From Planctomycetota bacterium (lineage in GTDB: Bacteria > Planctomycetota > PLA2 > JAEUHO01), in NCBI GenBank assembly GCA_026647295.1, contig JAPKHB010000186.1, positions 1 through 7,584 of the forward strand: a stretch of DNA of 7,584 nt, given 5' to 3'. The translations under genes and the position numbers were made by a program. This document shows, in pieces, positions 7,069-7,584 of the stretch (position 1 is its first letter; each line of letters opens with the position of its first letter). The notes below the pieces were generated by a model. That model was not told where the DNA came from, searched no databases, and saw nothing but the letters and a program-made list of their open reading frames with translations.

Positions 7069-7584
7069 GCCTCCTCCTCGTCCTCGGCCGCCGGGCCGGC
7101 GCCGGCCTGGGCGCGCAGCCAGCCTTCGTCCGGCCGGCACACGGCGCGCGCCTCGCAGCGCCGGCACTCCTTGGGCGCGTGCGGGCGGCGGGCCGGGGCG
7201 ACGCGCCGCAACTCCGCCACCGCGGCCGCCGCGTGCTGCTCGGCGGCCTCCAGGTGGCCCCGGAACTCCCCGGCCTCGAGCAGCACGGGCGCGGGCCCCT
7301 CGCGGCGCGCGGCGAGCCCGGGCCCCGCCGCGGCGCTGCCCAACAGGCGCCGCGCGCGCTCGCGCTGGGCCACCCACTCGAGCCCCACCACCTCCACGCC
7401 CAGCAGGCGTTCGACCGCCAGGGCGTAGAGCCGCAGCTGCAGTCCGGGGCCGGCGCGCTCGGCGCGCGCGGCGGCGAGCGCCAGGCGCACGTCGGTCGTG
7501 TCGATGCGGGCGAGCTCCTGGCAGGCTCGTACCGTGTCGCCCTCGTCGACGGCGAGGCTCTCGATCGTGCCGGCCACCTTGGTC
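7065..7584 (-). CDS. addB: C-terminal fragment of an AddB-like Fe-S RecB-family nuclease, with an anomalous front end (5' beyond window)
   Basis: 172 codons are open from the right edge to a TGA at 7065. The reliable part is the tail from visible residue 46: Q49-x3-Y53 in LQLRLYALAVERLLG is the QxxxY helix of RecB-family nucleases, and C140-x2-C143-x5-C149 is the C-terminal cysteine triad that binds an Fe-S cluster in AddB and Cas4. The 4-base overlap with addA favours AddB, the Chi-recognition and nuclease subunit, over Cas4. AddB proteins are usually about 800-1150 residues, so most is outside the window. The Asp and D-x-K motifs expected about 20-40 residues before Q49 are absent. Residues 1-45 instead resemble a membrane-fusion protein (separate entry). 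A GTG at 7577 exists but the frame is open beyond it, so I do not treat it as the start. The nuclease tail is secure; the identity as AddB is inferred from context. Confidence 0.75.
   Translation of the reverse strand, partial: TKVAGTIESLAVDEGDTVRACQELARIDTTDVRLALAAARAERAGPGLQLRLYALAVERLLGVEVVGLEWVAQRERARRLLGSAAAGPGLAARREGPAPVLLEAGEFRGHLEAAEQHAAAAVAELRRVAPARRPHAPKECRRCEARAVCRPDEGWLRAQAGAGPAAEDEEEA
7069..7078 (-). promoter_or_regulatory. Ribosome binding site of addA, inside the end of the addB-like gene
   Basis: On the minus strand, AGGAGG at 7078-7073 lies 4 bases before the GTG at 7068; a second, overlapping AGGAGG register sits closer. These same bases encode the acidic EEEA end of the upstream protein, and the upstream TGA (7067-7065) overlaps the GTG. 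The arrangement decides the addA start and suggests translational coupling. It is the only strong Shine-Dalgarno sequence in the window. Confidence 0.75.
7449..7584 (-). other. HlyD/RND membrane-fusion-protein-like segment joined in frame to the nuclease tail
   Basis: The first 45 visible residues read TKVAGTIESLAVDEGDTV, then ELARIDTTD and an Ala/Arg/Leu-rich helix. Periplasmic membrane-fusion (adaptor) proteins share this pattern: a lipoyl half-domain of the form V-x-G-x-V/I-x5-V-x-E-G-D-x-V-x-x-G-Q-x-L-x-x-I/L-D, followed by the start of a coiled coil (RLALAAARAERA). The usual Gly of the VRxGQ turn is Cys21 here. Nothing in this stretch resembles the nuclease core that should precede the QxxxY helix. 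The change of character falls near 7440-7450, where the overlapping palindromes CAGCTG and CTGCAG lie at 7434-7442. Base composition does not clearly change there. The resemblance is by eye, and a divergent AddB segment cannot be fully excluded. Confidence 0.55.

Noticed and set aside
7069..7377. A 103-codon N-terminal extension of addA starting at 7377
   Set aside because: The extra residues are Arg/Gly/Pro-rich and overlap the addB-like tail in another frame. The GTG at 7068 has a Shine-Dalgarno sequence, a stop-start overlap and correct spacing to the Q motif.
3451..7428. A 1325-codon open frame on the plus strand, antisense to nearly all of addA
   Set aside because: Its translation is rich in Arg, Gly, Gln and Ala with no recognisable motif. 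Very high GC removes stop codons from the antisense frame. The opposite strand carries a full set of AddA motifs.
7065..7577. A complete small 170-residue gene starting at the GTG at 7577
   Set aside because: The frame stays open past this GTG to the window edge, and Lys and Thr codons before it continue the membrane-fusion-like pattern. It is better treated as a fragment.
1..7584. CRISPR arrays, tRNA or rRNA genes, insertion sequences, att sites, toxin-antitoxin or defence islands
   Set aside because: No spaced direct repeats, structured RNA signature, transposase or integrase motif was seen. The coding space is filled by the five genes listed.

Overview
The window is a GC-rich (roughly three-quarters or more G+C), densely coding bacterial segment. 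It holds five protein genes and no gap longer than about 70 bases. The contents are mostly housekeeping and DNA repair: prolyl-tRNA synthetase (proS), an exonuclease III-type AP endonuclease (xth), a classical short-chain dehydrogenase, an AddA-type helicase-nuclease, and the C-terminal end of its probable partner AddB. The long GC-rich reading frames, the bacterial-type ProRS with an editing insertion and the AddB-AddA pair fit a high-GC bacterium, probably Gram-negative (Desulfobacterota or another proteobacterial lineage are plausible). The window does not fix the taxonomy.

Layout from left to right: proS is on the minus strand, and its last few codons lie beyond the left edge. A 50-base divergent gap (1732-1781) separates it from xth on the plus strand. 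The xth gene converges on the SDR gene (minus) across a 69-base gap holding a weak bulged hairpin. Upstream of the SDR gene on the minus strand, separated by 43 bases and a strong stem-loop, is addA. The addA start (GTG at 7068) overlaps by 4 bases the stop of the addB-like gene, which runs off the right edge. The probable minus-strand operon is therefore addB-addA-SDR.

Functionally, AddAB processes double-strand DNA ends for RecA-dependent repair, and Xth removes 3' blocks and cuts abasic sites. The two are not co-transcribed. ProRS and the SDR are unrelated in function.

The most unusual feature is at the right edge. The last ~135 bases (7449-7584) are in frame with the AddB nuclease tail but read like the lipoyl/early coiled-coil part of an HlyD/RND membrane-fusion protein. 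The catalytic nuclease residues expected there are missing. A chimeric join (assembly or cloning artefact, or a genuine rearrangement) is the simplest reading. I found no convincing previously undescribed system, CRISPR array, mobile element, tRNA or rRNA.
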